Origin: Tritrichomonas foetus
Taxonomy: Eukaryota; Parabasalia; Tritrichomonadida; Tritrichomonadidae
DNA: 64,000 nt
Assembly: GCA_001839685.1 (NCBI GenBank)
Contig: MLAK01000949.1
Span: 63,759 to 127,758 of the forward strand
Direction: 5' to 3'
Under the pieces are notes generated by a model. That model was given only the letters and a program-made list of their open reading frames with translations. It had not been told where the DNA came from and ran no database searches. Positions 61,401 through 64,000 of the stretch are shown here, in pieces. A program made the translations under genes and the position numbers. Each line of letters opens with the position of its first letter. Position 1 is the first letter of the stretch.

Positions 61401-62748
61401 GTGAAAATAAATCTGTTGTTAAATTATCAACATACTTCTCACTACCTGGGAGATTTGATCTATCAGTTATTGATTCAATTGCTGCTATATAACTTTCTAA
61501 ATTTTCGTAAATTTGTTGAAGATTTTCTTCATTTTTTAATAGAATAGAACTTATTGCTTGATAAGATAAAATAAAGGAAAAATCAATATCTCGATCTCTG
61601 TCATTAACAACAAAATAATCTTTGTTAATAAATGGAATTACATCAATTTCAAATTTAGTTTGTGACGATAAATATTTGGGAATTGATGTGTCAATTATAT
61701 CATTTGGTGAAGTAACTCGTCCAGTTGCAGTATGTAAAAATGAGCAGATACTTTCATCATTTACAAGACGATGCATGAAGTTCCTGATAGTTGGATGAGT
61801 TGATTCATCCATAAATTGTGAAGTAACTTCAATCAAAACGTTTCTATCATTCCTCAGAGATTCAAACTCGGTTAAAACGGTGAGAGCCCTCAAATCAGGA
61901 AATGCAGTAGTATATGCCATAAATGAATCTTTATGTGATTGGTTAAAAAGGCCATCAATAATTAAAGTTCGACATGGAATTAAAATTGTATCAGAAAATG
62001 ATTTTTTTCTTTTTGAAATAACTTCGTTTGTAAGACTTAAAATGGAATCTTCATAAGGAATATATTTTGATTTCTTTGGAAATGGCGCAGCACATGTAAA
62101 AAGTGATTGAAAAAGTTTCGCCGCTTCTTCATCAAAAAGAATTGGATAATTTCCCCAGAATTGGGTGAAATTTGTTGAGTCAATAAGGTCAATTGCAAAA
62201 TATTGAAGGATTCCTTTATCAAAAGTGTCTTTTAATGAAAAAGTATTCAACTTGAAAAAATTGAATAAATTTTTTTGTCCAATTTGAGTCAATAATTGGT
62301 CTACATATTTTTTGAGAGCAACGTATAAACCATGGTGCTTTTCAAACAAAAAAGAAATTGATTGGCATATGCTTTGGATATTTTTTTCTGTGATTTGAAT
62401 GCCTTCTGTAAATGCTTGGAAAAGTGAAGTAGATTCTCGTGATTTGAGTGCCTCCAAAACCAGCAAATAAAAAGTTTCTGGAATTTTCATATTTTCATCA
62501 AACGCAATATTTGATAAAAGCGATAAAATATACCATCGATTGTTTAAGTAGCTCGGACTGTGTTGAGTTGGGTGCCATAAAGTTGGAGGAGCGCTTTCGT
62601 ATAAGGACTTCAATAATAAAATCAATTGGTCTTCGGGTATTTTATTATAAAAAAGTACTCCATTTCTTGCTTGCTTTAATAATATATGGAATACAAGCTG
62701 TTTTTCTAAAATTTCAGGTGGAAACCTGGAGAATTCCAGAAAACTCAT
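58462..62748 (-). CDS. Spastizin (ZFYVE26)-like large helical protein
   Basis: Protein of 1,428 aa made almost wholly of alpha-helical repeats. The C-terminal ~330 residues resemble the conserved end of spastizin/ZFYVE26: a CQSGQFEEAFDLF repeat, then LYDIQKRINFFDNSIFAAIKLF (family LYDLQ...D..RAALTAIRFF), a LQQRVNLQLSIITFL helix (LQLQMEVTRFL) and a final run of helical pairs. Spastizin acts with spatacsin and AP-5 in lysosome reformation and endosomal sorting. No FYVE zinc finger is visible, and it is shorter than the human protein (~2,540 aa). I start at the ATG 62748 (MSFLEFSRF); 22 codons upstream to a TTG are ignored. TCATT lies 37 nt upstream and GAAAAAGTT ends 4 nt before the ATG. Family call moderate. 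Confidence 0.6.
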   Translation of the reverse strand: MSFLEFSRFPPEILEKQLVFHILLKQARNGVLFYNKIPEDQLILLLKSLYESAPPTLWHPTQHSPSYLNNRWYILSLLSNIAFDENMKIPETFYLLVLEALKSRESTSLFQAFTEGIQITEKNIQSICQSISFLFEKHHGLYVALKKYVDQLLTQIGQKNLFNFFKLNTFSLKDTFDKGILQYFAIDLIDSTNFTQFWGNYPILFDEEAAKLFQSLFTCAAPFPKKSKYIPYEDSILSLTNEVISKRKKSFSDTILIPCRTLIIDGLFNQSHKDSFMAYTTAFPDLRALTVLTEFESLRNDRNVLIEVTSQFMDESTHPTIRNFMHRLVNDESICSFLHTATGRVTSPNDIIDTSIPKYLSSQTKFEIDVIPFINKDYFVVNDRDRDIDFSFILSYQAISSILLKNEENLQQIYENLESYIAAIESITDRSNLPGSEKYVDNLTTDLFSLLFLQNGDSYFCNNDEMAEIVTILSKFSPNNKFIKQALVRLKFSVYISQKNFKEAKKLIKDKNDPIYQIAAMADTILKVATNLPTRFPETLDKSLFTANYFLSYNMMKFETDLYPELINRRKNLKLSPLCLFDIEIIKNIVNTLNENLLSEEIDLSNYILLKGFIDIVKLSEKAGDQNLEVKDFISYIIQSDETSSLLKAKTVPEKYKDNKIITAVVQGIQPVLVSTEGINFENSNNLNDCKDVEEFLRKCDETLYEIPESIYEKLLRKCLSVKPFPFEILNDLYIRNPKIAISLYQPFIPTLSMSDFLQLMPFCYYSCFAGITASDLPLEKELELLISKKMFIKAKKMATEFNMMQHLETIIQNSATENDLTDIELTFPSLRDFVKKMRYKYQCERNDPSEIELVFQEKIYKISGLSTSSSDGKLNKSQSEPFKYSQLISLLNEIKESVKSVSTSLMTQIVKLVVDRISKIKVDSLETEIRAMYRIPRLVNALNTFKIHMTSLSDASRFESTFIKLENLSRFINCNFYSLYKENYTFEGFSHRHRGSEYANLCMKYDRTRLLIDIQGVWGLENRFFNNVISCFELGLMDDGINELINIYNAHRALKIDCQPVAEDLITSLSYPLPIRMNDFIQKEFPPKFDETSTPSFLNQEIKKALANPDCLVLLNSPQITALNKALSIIGATEDSIQFHCQSGQFEEAFDLFSNISNSLRMSTFLKVLVTPALAFSHWNVFWRRVVRRIESFTPVLLDFISFLKNNEMYHCLYDIQKRINFFDNSIFAAIKLFEISGSWKDRQDLLNEMKALITKSLTDSDRKLHQAFFSDESLFNLQQRVNLQLSIITFLIQKNIPFDKHLELMTSKKNTLQLGSFLLINLQVGYFSEICELPDVSMNEVCDVAVDKLQSSGDGKIPQFFKEITRLEYGSYRNVVLGLMKSIHSRAANEKSFIEFVKRNVRGDELIAMVLQENGFNNEANAILRK

Positions 62749-62782
62749 TAAAACTTTTTCTAAAGGTAAGTTAAGAAATTTC

Positions 62783-62787
62783 AATGA
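62783..62787 (-). promoter_or_regulatory. Initiator (Inr) TCATT of the spastizin-like gene
   Basis: Minus-strand TCATT with predicted +1 at 62785, 37 nt before the ATG at 62748; supports the chosen start. Confidence 0.4.
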
Positions 62788-63110
62788 TTCGTCATAAATT
62801 ATTGAAAAATCCAAATAGAAATAGAAAACTTTTCAATTAAACCACTGATATAAGGTCAAAACTAGCAAAATGTGAAACATGGCTATTTAAAGAATGAAAA
62901 GGTTTAGAAATTCAATATGATTGAAATCTAACCTCACAATTAGGAATATTGTCTTGGATAGTATGAATTATGTGAATTTTATCTCACAGATATTCACGAA
63001 ACAATGAATAATAGACGAAAAATAGTGTTTACACCAGAATTAAATGATGATCTTTTGACTTTTAAATATAGTGTAACATTATTGTATATTTTATTATAGT
63101 ATACTATATA

Positions 63111-63142
<32 letters not shown>

Positions 63143-63341
63143 GGTGTATCTAAAAAAGACAAATGAAAAGTAAGGATTTCTAAATAAAATAGTTGATAAA
63201 ATACACTGCATTCAAGGAGTTTCTTTCAAAAGCTATTTCATCAAAACTTATAATAGTGTTGTATGATGAAAATGGACAAAATAAACATAAACCTAACATT
63301 TGATGATTCTCGTTTACTTTACGAAATATAAACTATCTATT
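62788..63341. other. Intergenic with microsatellite
   Basis: AT-rich 5' flank of the spastizin-like gene and 3' flank of the GH3 gene; contains the (TA)14 tract. No gene recognised. Confidence 0.5.
63115..63142. repeat. (TA)14 microsatellite
   Basis: Uninterrupted TA dinucleotide tract of 28 bp within a longer TA-rich stretch (63095-63142). Confidence 0.95.
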
Positions 63342-64000
63342 TTAAATGACTTCAAATGGAAGAACAAATGCAAAGTCATTTGACGAGCGTCCGACACGGC
63401 ATTGGAATGTTCCTGGCTCAACAACTCTCTGGCATTTAGTATTGACAATTGAGCATTCTGAGATTGGAACTGTAACTTTAACTTGTTTGGTTTCACCAGC
63501 TTTGACAGTAACACGTTCGAAGCCTTTGAGTTCTTGAACAGCCCATGTAGCGCTTGTGACTTCATCGTGGATGTAAACTTGAACGACTTCGATACCATCA
63601 CGATCGCTTTCGTTTTTTAATGTGACTGTTACTTCTAAGTTGTCGCCAACCTTGAATTCTTTCTGGTTGATTGTTGCTGATTCATAGTTAATCTTGCTGT
63701 ATGATAGACCATAGCCGAATGCCCAGCATGGATCTTGTGTCATATCAGCATACCTTGTAGCGTGCTGTCCACGGACTTGGTTGTAATAAATTGGTTGTTG
63801 ACCAACATGATATGGAATTGAGATTGTAAGTCTTCCAGATGGGTTGTATTTGCCGAAAACGATATTAGCGAGGGCTTGACCTCCCATTTGACCTGGTGAG
63901 AATTGTTGGATGATTGCACGAGCATTGTTCCTGATGTTGGCTGGAATGACAAGTGGTTTGGATGAAATGATATCAAGAATGAATGGTTTTCCGGTTTCAA
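63342..64000 (-). CDS. Glycoside hydrolase family 3 (beta-glucosidase-like), C-terminal part
   Basis: The frame is open to the end of the window, so the start and catalytic TIM barrel lie beyond 64000. Visible are the end of the alpha/beta sandwich domain (GGQALANIVFGKYNPSGRLTIS, PYHVGQQPIYYNQ; family GKLPVSFPRSVGQLPxYYN), the loop CWAFGYGLSYSKINY (family FGYGLSYTxF) and a fibronectin-III-like domain (VTVTLKNESDRDGIEVVQVYI, GFERVTVKAGETKQVKV). This C-terminal architecture is that of beta-glucosidases, beta-xylosidases and N-acetylglucosaminidases of GH3. Substrate cannot be decided without the N-terminal half. Codon use is moderately C-rich, suggesting fair expression. Confidence 0.92.
   Translation of the reverse strand, partial: ETGKPFILDIISSKPLVIPANIRNNARAIIQQFSPGQMGGQALANIVFGKYNPSGRLTISIPYHVGQQPIYYNQVRGQHATRYADMTQDPCWAFGYGLSYSKINYESATINQKEFKVGDNLEVTVTLKNESDRDGIEVVQVYIHDEVTSATWAVQELKGFERVTVKAGETKQVKVTVPISECSIVNTKCQRVVEPGTFQCRVGRSSNDFAFVLPFEVI

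Noticed and set aside
1..64000. tRNA, rRNA and CRISPR features
   Set aside because: I looked for tRNA B-box-like GGTTCRA blocks and for regularly spaced repeats in the intergenic regions and found none convincing; a covariance-model scan would be needed to exclude small RNAs.

Overview
This window is nuclear DNA from an AT-rich, compact, unicellular eukaryote. It is most likely a parabasalid (trichomonad), and I lean towards Tritrichomonas-type rather than Trichomonas vaginalis without being able to prove it. Evidence: very long intronless genes; initiator elements of the TCA(C/T)(A/T) type a few to about 40 bases before several start codons (RPS4, methionine gamma-lyase, B56, NEMF, AIR9-like, kinase); a trichomonad-type methionine gamma-lyase; an AIR9-like protein, a family known mainly from land plants and excavate protists; many very long coiled-coil proteins; and a DD34D mariner element.

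Layout, left to right. 1-10.97 kb: the C-terminal two thirds of a TOR kinase (+), then an AIR9-like LRR/A9-repeat protein and a CAMK-like kinase (both -). 11.1-14.2 kb: a mobile-DNA island made of two head-to-head copies of a TIR element around an assembly gap, plus a 300-bp palindromic MITE with a perfect 8-bp target duplication. 14.5-23.4 kb: a giant coiled-coil protein (-), a membrane-anchored ASM/PPN1-like phosphodiesterase (-), ribosomal protein eS4 (+) and a PPP-family phosphatase with a long insert (+). 23.7-35.4 kb: NEMF/Rqc2, a Piezo channel and MOB1 (all -); MOB1 appears to be split by a 25-nt intron. 37.0-49.0 kb: a PP2A B56 subunit, methionine gamma-lyase, a UBR-box E3 ligase and a catalytically dead PPP pseudophosphatase (all +). 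49.6-56.1 kb: a second giant coiled-coil protein, an apparently intact mariner and a Rab GTPase (all -). 56.4-58.3 kb: a graveyard of gene fragments, including a kinase C-lobe. 58.5-64 kb: a spastizin-like protein and the C-terminal end of a GH3 glycosidase (both -).

There is no operon logic. Genes are separate transcription units, but signalling and quality-control genes are common (TOR, PP2A-B56, MOB1, two PPP-family members, kinase, Rab, Rqc2, UBR). The most novel signals are the 25-nt intron, the PPP pseudophosphatase, the Piezo homologue, and a recurrent (C/G)AAAAAGTT motif that sits almost only in 5' flanks.

Starts given here are ATG codons. Several reading frames extend upstream through TTG, and I did not use those extensions.
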